Assembly: GCF_029852145.1 (NCBI RefSeq)
Contig: NC_079973.1
Coordinates: forward strand, 9,320,385-9,384,384
From: Microplitis mediator
Taxonomy: Eukaryota; Arthropoda; Insecta; Hymenoptera; Braconidae
DNA: 64,000 nt
Reading direction: 5' to 3'
Of this stretch, positions 56,701 through 64,000 are shown piece by piece (the first letter of the stretch is position 1; each line of letters opens with the position of its first letter). Under the pieces are notes generated by a model. It was not told where the DNA came from. It did no database searches and saw nothing but the letters and a program-made list of their open reading frames with translations. Both the position numbers and the translations under genes were made by a program.

Positions 56701-57774
56701 CGGCAAGAACACTAGTCTCTGAAACTCAATTAGTGAAAATTAGTAAATATTCACTAATTCAGAGTGATAGTCCTACCACTTACTCTAAAAAGTGGTACAA
56801 CTATATAACTCTGAATTAGTGAACATTCACTATTCGCTAGTGAATTTTGCTAATTTACTCTTAGAGAGTAGCAAAGAAAAGCAAATCGAAAAAATCGAAA
56901 ATCCAACAACAACTCAGGTGACCTGGATAACCTAAGCCTTCCTTACATCCGTGAAAACACTGTATGAACCGATACATTAAACGAATAGATCCAAGCACGA
57001 AGCAACATAGTCTTGTCTTAAGAGGGGTCTGTACTTTTTTCTCTATCACACTCAAGCCGACGAATGGTACTATCCTTGTTGCACATGCACAGTAAATGGA
57101 AACTTTGTCCACGCTTTTCTCTTAAACAAATCAACATTTTTTAAGAATGAAAGTAGATTACAGAGTAATGAATCGAGCCTCGTGCTTAATTTTGCGTTCA
57201 GAGGTTTTGTTTAAGAAAAAAGCTTAGACAAAAATCACTATAACAGCTGAGAATCACTTATCGAAAGCTGCTCGAAGTATATAAAAGACCTGATCATGCG
57301 TTAATCCCATGCATGATCTTGCCTGAGCAACTATCATGTACATGCACATCTGAAACTGTCTAATAAACAAATAAAATACTAAAAAATTTGAAGACGCCGG
57401 AAGAAAAAAAAGTAGTTCCTACCAAATGATTCACCCTAATATATATTTACTTACCATTGAAGTTTTTAAAAAAATATTGTTTTTGTTTTTTATATTGACA
57501 GTTACTTTATATTACAATAATTTATTTTAGGCATGAAAAAAAACAGATGTATTGCAGAGAAGGATGCCGATGTGAACAACAATACAGACTTCATCGTCTT
57601 CTGGCTTATGATCCAAACAATGAATGTCGAGGAATTTTCAGCGACTGGTTCAAGTTTCCGAGCTGTTGCGTTTGCCGTTGTTATGATTTGCCAATTGAAT
57701 TTCGTGTAACTTCTCGCTCGCCTCGTGCACAAAGACAAAAATTAAATCTACGGAAATCAATGGATTTAATTTAA
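50733..57774 (+). CDS. Spatzle-family cystine-knot ligand (spz3/spz4 type)
   Basis: Six coding exons: 50733-50762, 53896-54080, 55114-55269, 55350-56045, 56146-56268 and 57531-57774. All are GT-AG and in phase, giving 477 residues. Residues 1-20 are a signal peptide split between exons 1 and 2 (MSALSLFILQ then MVITPFAVS). The prodomain contains a conserved block across exons 2-3 (WCTVAGKYYPWHAVKRF, GLMRRMYGDE) and a long Ser/Thr/Asn-rich disordered stretch from exon 4 (231 codons). The knot (exons 5-6) starts NACPVKEEVVAPFW and has ten cysteines, with CREGCRCEQQYRLHRLLAYD, FPSCCVCRC and SRSPR. Spatzle proteins are secreted pro-ligands cut in the prodomain that activate Toll receptors in immunity, patterning or neurotrophism. 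The sequence fits the spz3/spz4 branch, and I favour spz4. No RXXR furin site is visible immediately before the knot. Confidence 0.9.
51287..51540. repeat. dispersed repeat related to the SelT-intron unit
   Basis: The part around 51322 (CCAAAAAAGGACAACGTAGT, TACAATTTTGTT) matches about 8125-8165 (TTGAAAAAAGAACAACGTAC, TTGCAATTTTGCT). It lies in intron 1 of the Spatzle-like gene, before an AACTTTCCGATAAG repeat. Confidence 0.5.
51541..51800. repeat. AACTTCCCGC dispersed repeat (plus copy)
   Basis: GAACTTTCCGATAAGCAAG, an A-run, GGAAGTTATTGGTTTCAG, CGACGTTTTGAGGTCG and GAAAGCTATTCTAATTATTT, then the terminal module GAGCTCGAAAACAGTG and GGGGCTGGCCCACAGGG. The last module occurs alone at about 20435-20500, 39390, 56400-56480 and 60635-60700. 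Confidence 0.7.
51801..53486. other. intron 1 of the Spatzle-like gene
   Basis: No internal gene supported. An inverted copy of the TTGTTGCAC repeat lies at 52855-52905 (CCCATTTACTGTACGAGTGC, AACAAAGATAGTACTG). The rest is AT-rich. Confidence 0.35.
53487..53811. mobile_element. TIR element in Spatzle intron 1
   Basis: Left part TACACGGAAAAAAAAGGG, then GTAGACCAAACTTGAAACAG and GAAGTTGAGT. Right part ACTCAACTTC, then CTGTTTTAAGTTTGGTTGAC and TTTTTCTTTGTGTGCC. The subterminal arms of about 30 bp are near-perfect inverted repeats, while the CACGG / TGTG ends are looser. The element lies less than 100 bases before exon 2 and could affect its splicing. Confidence 0.65.
54548..54995. mobile_element. 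element of TAGATCTA/ACGTAGAT words with inverted arms
   Basis: GTAAAAAAGTGGATTAGATC at the left faces GCATAAAAAAGTGTATCTACG at the right. Internal arms GTACCTGAAAATCGGAACG and CGAAGCGAAAATG face CATTTTCGTTGCG and CGATCTTCAGGTAC. GTAGATCTA words recur about twelve times in both orientations. It lies in intron 2 of the Spatzle-like gene. Confidence 0.65.
56713..56870. repeat. short element of TTAGTGAA/TTCACTAA words
   Basis: TCAATTAGTGAAAATTAG, ATTCACTAATTCAGAGTG, ACTCTGAATTAGTGAACA and CTAGTGAATTTTGCTAATT make a nested palindrome. Ends AGTCTCTGAAACTC and TTACTCTTAGAGAG are weakly inverted. It lies in the last intron of the Spatzle-like gene. Confidence 0.6.
57055..57125. repeat. dispersed repeat, TTGTTGCAC family (copy 3)
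   Basis: GGTACTATCCTTGTTGCACA, TGCACAGTAAATGGAAAC matches, in reverse complement, 52855-52905 and, more loosely, 35610-35650. Confidence 0.55.
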
Positions 57775-59307
57775 TAATTAATAATTGTTAAATTAAAGTT
57801 AACTTTATTATTCCCAGTATTAACTGCAGGCCCATACCCCGAGACTTGATGTGGGAACTAAAGAGTTAAAACTAAATATTAATGATAGTATTTTTACAAG
57901 GCTAGTGATTCGAATAATTCTTTTTATATATTATTATTTATTACTATGATATTATAAATAACTTTATTGTTAATTTTAATTCTTATGCTCATTTATCATT
58001 ATAGATAATAAATATTTTTAATAACTTTTAAAACTTAATAATTAAATTATATATATAAGAGAAATCAGAACAAGAAATAAATTATTATACGTTAATTGTT
58101 AATAAATTAATTATTTAAAATAATTAATGCCATACTTATTCCACACATGGATATTTTTTACAGAAGAAAAAAAGTTTTCTTGCAATCATCGTGATACAAA
58201 TTTCTGACTATCGTAATAATTTTTAACTATTAAACATAATTTTAGACAAGAAAGAAAAGTAGAACATTCCAACCGCATATGCGATTGTCTATACCCGAGC
58301 CAAAAGTGAAGATGACAAACTCGCGGGTTGGGGCATTCCACATTTATCTGTGGTGCTTATACTATTCTCCACTAGATCTGGACTTAAAAAATTAGATTTG
58401 AGCATATGATCAAGTGCAGATCTGGTGAAAAATCGTATGTTTACCTTGCAGAAAATATAGAACTTCCCGATTCGCGAATTTGCAACCCTCGTCTTCGACT
58501 CGAACGAATTGCACACGAATTAGAATTTCATACTTTCCTCAGCTTCACATACATGCAATCACTTAGTAACAGCAAAATATAAGCTTATTATATTTGAAGC
58601 ATGCTATTATTGTAAAAGAAATTATTATAATTTATCTACTTAAATCAACGTTTAATGACTTATTTAAAATTTCACAAGCATTCAAATACATAACTATAGT
58701 TATTAGGGTAAGATTCGTTTTAAATTAACATTTTTCTTTCACTCCCACATCAAAATATTGATGTATAGGATAAATACACCAATAGATGGACAAATATTAT
58801 TTTAATTACCGATTATATAAAATTTAAGAATGAAAATGTAACATAATAAATTTTTTTATAGCTATAAATATTTTTGATGATATAAAATAATTATTTTTAT
58901 TTGACATGACGTTTTACTCAAAGAGCGCCACCACTACTAAGCATGTGATAGATAACCGGTAAACTGTATTTGCGCTATAAATAAAATAAATAAATAAAAA
59001 AAAGGTATCTATAGTACGATGACGTTCGTATTTCATTAACAATTTAAGAAAATTTGCCGTCCATCTATTGAAGACAAATTTCTAACTTTAACCCAGTAGA
59101 TGAACATTGGATTTATCTGGTAAATTTTCAATTTTTTTTTATAATATTTAAGTGAACGGATCCTAAATGGCGAAGAGAAAGAAATGAAGGTGTTAAAACC
59201 CAAGAAAAAATAAAAATACGAAAAAAAAGATGAAATTAAGAAACAGAATAATAAACAAGAACATAAAAAAAAGAAGATTAAATGAAGAAAGGATACAATT
59301 GAAGAAA
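57775..59307. other. 3' flank of the Spatzle-like gene and spacer
   Basis: AT-rich. The first few hundred bases should include the 3' UTR; AATAAA-like hexamers occur at several places. A GC-richer, partly palindromic island lies at 58275-58515 (CCCGAGCC.AAAGTGAAGA, AACTCGCGGGTTGG, and CCAACC-like blocks at its right end). No gene is supported; the 75-codon minus-strand frame over the island has no known motif. Confidence 0.35.
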
Positions 59308-59637
59308 CCCTCGCAGATTTGAATCACGGTGGAAACACCGTAGAAGTGTAAACACCATGGATCCACCGTGGTTACACGGTGGGTTTGTTCCATTTCACCA
59401 CCGGGTATACACGGTGTTTCCACTGTGATTACGCGGTGTATCCACCGTGATTCCATGGTGGCTTTGTGCTATTTCACCACCGTGGTTCCACAGTGTATTC
59501 ACCGCGTAATCACAGTGGAACACCGTGTATACACGGTGGTCAAGCCACCGTGGAATCACGGTGGATACATCGCGTAATCACAGTGGTAAAATGGAACAAT
59601 CCCACCGTATTTCCACCGTGATTCAAATCTGCGAGGG
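59308..59637. mobile_element. 330-bp element of CACGGTGG/CCACCGTG words
   Basis: Ends CCCTCGCAGATTTGAATCAC and GTGATTCAAATCTGCGAGGG are perfect inverted repeats, continuing into GGTGGAAA / TTTCCACC. Inside, CCACCGTG, CACGGTGG, CACAGTGG, CGCGGTG and close variants occur about twenty times in both orientations, separated by short spacers. GC content is far above the surroundings. Frames crossing it spell artefactual His/Val/Thr repeats. Confidence 0.85.
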
Positions 59638-60470
59638 ACGAAAAGGCTGATCTAAAAAGAAAATTAAAAGCAAAAGAGAATATAGACCTATAAAAAAGAA
59701 AAAATCAAAACAAAGTATTTTTAACGTTGTGTTAAATAAATTTTTATAAATTATTAATGAAGACTACTTAATAAATATATACCTACTATAGTAAGAGTGA
59801 GAAATTTTTAAAGATGATAATAAAACTTCTTTTCCATATATTTTGAAATACATTTGTTTTTTAGTTAATTATATTAAGCCCAAACTGTTATATACAAAAT
59901 TCAATGACTTTTGAGTAATTTTTATTATAATAATTCTCTGCGTATGAAGTATATTAATAGCTCACTCATTTCCGGTTGTAAATAAAAAAATTACTTATAA
60001 CTTCTTTATCTAAGTCAAATGTATTACTACCTCTGACGAGTTTTCAAATTAATCAACAACAAAAAAAACCAACTATTTTTATTTCATGAGTTTGATAAAA
60101 TTTTATATCTTGTGGACAAATGACGCTGTGAATTAATAAATTTTAGTTTCCATACGAAGCCTGTCAAGACAATACGAAGTTGAAAACAAGTATTAAGGTA
60201 AAACACTTTTATTACACAAGAAAAGTTTTTTCCTTGATAAAATATCTTAATGATTAAATATTCTCTTCATCGGTTCAAATGCATTAGTGTTTATTACATT
60301 TAATAAAATTATTAACATGTTGAATTTCAATTCTACTAAAAATATTTGCTAACCCTGATTAAAAACTTTGATTGAAACGCAATGACGGAAAATTCCTACT
60401 TCTCCTATAGTCATCTCGAAAAGTACGAATTTGAATTTCAAAAAATAAAAATAATGGCTGTGTACCAAGA
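59638..60470. other. AT-rich spacer, no gene seen
   Basis: Low-complexity A-rich sequence (GAAAAAATCAAAAC and similar). No coding or repeat signal beyond simple sequence. Confidence 0.35.
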
Positions 60471-60609
60471 CCCAGGGAGAAAAGGTTTAAATCTGACCAC
60501 ATAAAATTATATCTGATCAGATCTGGCCAGATCTTTAAATTATCTCTATCTGGCCAGATCTGATCAGATATAATTTTATGTGGTCAGATCTAAACCTATT
60601 TCCCCGGGG
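60471..60609. mobile_element. 139-bp palindrome of CAGATCTG words, CCCNGGG ends
   Basis: Starts CCCAGGGAGAAAAGGTTTAA and ends in TTTCCCCGGGG. Between them about 60-nt arms (TCTGACCACATAAAATTATA, TCTGATCAGATCTGGCCAGA) are almost perfectly inverted around a centre near 60540. It would fold into one long hairpin. The word AGATCTGA and the CCCCGGGGAAA end are shared with 62045-62283. Confidence 0.75.
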
Positions 60610-61074
60610 ATTTCTATTTAAAAAAATCTAGGAGTCGGTTGACCTTACTGGCCAGCCCCAAAACTTCCCGCTGTGTTCAAGCTCAAGGCGCTTGAAAATA
60701 TCACTGAGAATATATTTTCGAGCTCTAACAAGTCACGTTTTATGTTAGAGTTTGAAACGTTAATAATCGAAAATTATTAATGTAGAAGCGGTTTTTAAAT
60801 TTTTATTCCCGATTATGTTCAATGAAATACATGTATTGAGTCAGAAATCAATGTCAGTGATCAAAATCAAGATTTGAATGAGTTTTGACTTATAGGTCAG
60901 AGCAATAATATATGAAACATCCGAGAAAAATATTAAAAACTGTATTTTTACAATTTTTTGCTGATAATATGATTTAAACTAAAGAACAAGTTAGATGACA
61001 TTATATGATGATCGAAAGAGACTACAAAGAAGAATAGTTGTTATGATTTCAAACATATTTCAATAACATTTTAT
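60610..61074. other. spacer with a repeat fragment
   Basis: 60635-60700 (GTCGGTTGACCTTACTGGCC, CCAAAACTTCCCGCTGT) is the isolated end module of the AACTTCCCGC family in inverted orientation. The remainder is AT-rich with no gene. Confidence 0.4.
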
Positions 61075-61735
61075 GTTATTTTTTTAACTTTTCAGCGCCG
61101 ATATCTTTTGAACTAATTAACCGATTTTGACGTTTGAGGCGGCAGCAGACGCATTTTATCGAGTTCTAGAGCTGATTAGATTTCGAAATTGTTTGGTTGA
61201 GTTGTTTCAAAGATATTTGGAAAAACCCGTTTTTTACCATTTCTTTCTCTAACGATATCTCTCGAACGTATTAACCGATTGAGCTGGTTGACGCAGCAAT
61301 CGACGCGTTTTATTAAGTTCTAGAGCTGATTAGATTTTAAAGTCGATCGTTCGAGTCGTTTCTGAGAAATCAATAAAAAACGAAAAAAAAAATTTTTTTC
61401 GTAATTCGCAAATATTTTCGAGTCTACTGGATCAAATGATCTGAAATTTTCAGGAAAGTTGGTGGCCAACAAGTTCTTTCGATTTCCGCAAGTACCATTC
61501 AAATCGATTCATTAGTTAAAAAGTTATAGATCGTTCACACACACACACGCACACAGACACGCACACACACACACATACAGACACTCGGACATCATTCTAA
61601 AAATAGTCAGAATAGCTTCCTAGGACCTCTAAACGTCGACATCTGAAGAAAACTCGATTTTCGAAAATCGGGTTCAAAACAACTTCCCGAATTTTTCGAA
61701 AATCGTCGATTTTCTTAGCGGGAAGTTAAGAATAT
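61075..61735. repeat. long AACTTCCCGC family copy (minus orientation)
   Basis: The most extended copy: body modules TTTTGAACTAATTAACCGA, ATCGAGTTCTAGAGCTGATT (repeated again near 61315), then a (CA)n-like tract at 61534-61585, TAGTCAGAATAGCTTCCTAG, ACGTCGACATCTG, CGATTTTCGAAAATCGGG and the end TTTTCTTAGCGGGAAGTTAAG. Its internal duplication (about 61085-61200 and 61255-61370) suggests a variable number of body modules between a fixed end and the microsatellite. Confidence 0.7.
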
Positions 61736-61884
61736 TAAATTGCAAAAAAAAAAACAATAACTTCCCGAATTTTTGAAAATTTACAATTTAAAAATAAGAT
61801 AGTTTTAATTCGATCCGAAATGCAATCTAATATATTAGAAACGTAACTTAGAGAAATTATAAATTATTATAATTCATGAAAAAA

Positions 61885-61956
61885 TCCCGGTGACTACTGG
61901 GCTCGAACCTGCATCCTTCCGATTCAAAGTTTTTGATGCTATCCACTGCGCTGACC
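61885..61956 (-). pseudogene. tRNA-like sequence with boxes A and B
   Basis: On the minus strand TAGGTCAGCGCAGTGGATAGC resembles a box A and D arm, and CAGGTTCGAGCCC is a good box B and T loop, about 40 nt further on. The two acceptor strands do not pair and the anticodon arm is unclear, so it is not a functional tRNA. A tRNA relic or a SINE head is the likely identity. Confidence 0.45.
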
Positions 61957-62044
61957 TACGTATACGATCGTGTGAGTGTAAATAACTAGATATGAATAAT
62001 TTTCTATAAAAATACAATGCAAACATTATTATGTCCGAGCAGAT

Positions 62045-62283
62045 ATAGTGAGATCTGGTTATGTTAAGTTTTTTATTTAGGTCAGATAATTATATCTGAC
62101 CAGATGTTACGAGATATACGCCGATCTGACTAGATTTGTCATGTCTGATATTGTATCTAGCCTAGATCTAATTATATCTGATTAAATTTGACTGTATATA
62201 AACGATGGTTATGGCCAGATATAATGAAATATGATCATGCCTAAATATTAGATTTGGTCAGATCTAAATTATTTTCCCCGGGG
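62045..62283. repeat. array of AGATCTGA/TCAGATAT words, CCCCGGGG end
   Basis: GCAGATATAGTGAGATCTGG, TCAGATAATTATATCTGACC, GCCGATCTGACTAGATTTG and TTGGTCAGATCTAAATTATT repeat the word in both orientations. The right end TTTTCCCCGGGG matches that of the 60471-60609 palindrome; the left end is indistinct. It lies about 170 bases before the EB-protein start codon, so it borders that gene's promoter. Confidence 0.6.
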
Positions 62284-62451
62284 AGGATAGAGCTTAAGGA
62301 ATCCAGAAACAATACTATGAACAAGACTTCGATTTTAAAAGTCTTAAAACAGTTTTGAGATTCAGCCTGCAAAGTCCCACCGTTTTCCAGATTTGGTTTT
62401 GTAATACTTATATTTTTACAGTTAAAAATAGAAAAAGTATACTCCAGAAAC

Positions 62452-64000
62452 ATGTCTAAAGAAATGCAATTTTTGATCATCAGTTTTATATTATCCTTAT
62501 TTACAATCATTGTTAATTCTTTCTTATCAAACTACGATGATCACGATATTCAATGTGTTTTTAGAAATTCTCTAGTAAGTTTTCTGTACAACTTGCTTAT
62601 ATCCATACAAATATTCAAGTAAAATTTCACTTATCTTGTTTTGATTGTCATGAATAGTGTAATCCCAGTACGACGCGTTCATGCTGTGATCAAAAAGATG
62701 TTTGCAAACAAATTAATTCCGAAAATGTATTTAAATGCATCGAAAAGACTGATAGAAGTAATAATTTATATTCACGTGTATATAATATATTTATTTTAAA
62801 AAGCATTGCCAATCATATTGTTGTATTTTAGTAACATTAGGAAAATTTTGTGAAATGGATGAAGATTGTGGCAGAATACGGCATTCGAAATGTTCAACAG
62901 AAAAAAAGTGTATTTGCAGAGTAAATAACATTGAACTAAATCAAACAACCTGCGCACCGATATTGGGTGGATTTTGTTGGAAAAGTGAATTATGTGCGAC
63001 GACCGATGCTGTTTGTATTAATAATGAATGTAAATGCAAAGATAACTATTTTCGGCGATCTAACAACCAATGTATATTTAGTGAGTATTTTTTAATTTAT
63101 AAATTAATGAGTTAAACAAATACAAATATATAGTTAACTATCACATATTGTAAAAAAAAAAATAGAATCAATTCGAATAATTGGATATATGATCTGATAC
63201 TGACCATTAGCTAAGATCGTTTCAACAAATAGATTGACGATAATCATCCCAGACAATGAAAAAATTTTCGATAATCAGGATTTTTATTTTTTATTCCCAA
63301 ATATGCAATTAATTTTTTAATTATATTTTTCGGATTTCAAATGTTCGGCTTCGTTACTAAGAATAATTATTAAAAAGTGTCGAAGGACGGACGAAGAGCT
63401 TTGCGTCAGCCAAATTCATCACAAAACAAATCCAGAAAGTAAATTGTTCATTAATCAATTACTGAAGTCAATTGAATGTTTTTTTTTTCTTTTAATTGAA
63501 TTACAATAGCTACTTAAGGCAAAAAAAAAAAACGCGCGCGATGCACATAGTGCATTATAGTTATTCAAAACAAAAATCATACTTATGCTGAGTTCAGTAA
63601 TAATAATAGCTATTTTCTCTATCAAAGATGCACTAGGTTCACACTGTGAGACTGATGAAAATTGTAAACAAGTTAGGTTTGCGAAATGTACGGAGCATAA
63701 AATTTGTAGCTGCCCATCAAATACTTCTGCCGTAAATTCAACGTATTGTGCACCACTTATAGGTGGATTTTGTTGGACAACAGATGATTGTTTACCTCAT
63801 AATTCTATCTGTGTTGACAATAAGTGTCAATGTATGCCGAAATATGTACTTCAATCTAATAACCAATGCATACAAGGTCAATATAATTGGTTTAAGAAAT
63901 AATAAAATAATATAATAATTGTAAGTTTAAAATAAAATTTTTAGCTTATTTAAACATGCCTTGTGAAGCCAATGAGGAATGTAGTCATTTGTTAGCATAT
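62452..64000 (+). CDS. secreted protein with tandem EB-type Cys-rich modules (partial, 3' end beyond window)
   Basis: Five exons are visible: 62452-62574, 62658-62757, 62832-63080, 63637-63876 and 63945 onward, cut by the window edge. Junctions are GT-AG and keep frame; the donor after 63876 (GTCAAT) is weak. Exon 1 gives a signal peptide (MQFLIISFILSLFTIIVNS). Exon 2 gives a small Cys domain (CNPSTTRSCCDQKDVC). Exons 3 and 4 each encode one module of about 82 residues with the same spacing: C-E-x-D-E-x-C, C-x-C, then CAPILGGFCWKSELC or CAPLIGGFCWTTDDC, CKCKD-like C-x-C, and SNNQC. Exon 5 starts a third module (MPCEANEECSHL). This is the EB pattern found in many secreted and receptor-type invertebrate proteins. 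Exons 3 onward share the phase 1 boundaries needed for exon duplication. Family role here is unknown; scavenger-like or venom/hemolymph proteins are possible. Confidence 0.85.

Noticed and set aside
58289..58516. 75-codon minus-strand frame
   Set aside because: It covers a palindromic GC island, with no domain or exon-like boundaries.
59193..59577. Frames with His/Val/Thr-rich repeats
   Set aside because: They arise from the CACGGTGG words of the element at 59308-59637.
61885..61956. Functional tRNA gene
   Set aside because: Boxes A and B are present, but the acceptor strands do not pair and the anticodon arm is unclear.
1..64000. CRISPR arrays, bacterial operons or ribosome-binding sites
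   Set aside because: The word arrays have irregular spacing and both orientations, unlike CRISPR; all supported genes are spliced or otherwise eukaryotic.

Overview
The window is AT-rich nuclear DNA from an insect, most likely a hymenopteran such as a parasitoid wasp. The insect call rests on a Spatzle-type cystine-knot ligand, spliced genes with GT-AG introns, and a selenoprotein T homologue with Cys in place of Sec. Loss of Sec is known from Hymenoptera among other insect orders. The order and species are inference.

Left part (about 0.8-12.2 kb): three housekeeping genes lie head to tail on the minus strand. They are PITHD1 (5 coding exons, 201 aa), a SelT-type thioredoxin-fold protein (4 exons, 198 aa) and the Pumilio-repeat nucleolar protein Nop9 (single exon, 616 aa). 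Remnants of non-LTR retrotransposons and small inverted-repeat elements sit between and inside them.

Middle (about 12.4-42.1 kb): a repeat-rich stretch holds RT 3' ends, a nested terminal-inverted-repeat element and a ZSWIM3-like fragment. It is followed by a plus-strand coiled-coil gene of 347 aa. Its first coding exon, only 26 nt, is separated by a 19.9-kb intron from the rest. That intron carries an internally deleted non-LTR element, a mariner relic, and a 1.56-kb inverted repeat with about 590-bp arms whose loop contains a tRNA-Lys-like sequence.

Right part (42-64 kb): repeats, a 98-aa minus-strand ORF of unknown function, a six-exon Spatzle-like ligand gene (477 aa, plus strand), more repeats, and at the edge the first five exons of a secreted EB-module protein in which each exon encodes about one Cys-rich domain.

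The most unusual theme is a set of at least ten short elements, each built from its own 6-10 nt word repeated in both orientations. Words include CCGATT, ACGGTA, CACGGTGG, CTGATCAG, TTTGTGTT, GATTTCTA, TAGATCTA, TTAGTGAA, CAGATCTG and CTTGACTCAAG. Several are closed by related ends (CCCTGGTT, CCCTGATTA, CCCTCGC, CCCCGGGG, CACNGARAAAA). The words differ but the architecture recurs, which suggests a common way of forming or mobilising such sequences. All exon boundaries and inverted repeats were read by eye and checked for phase; no searches could be run.
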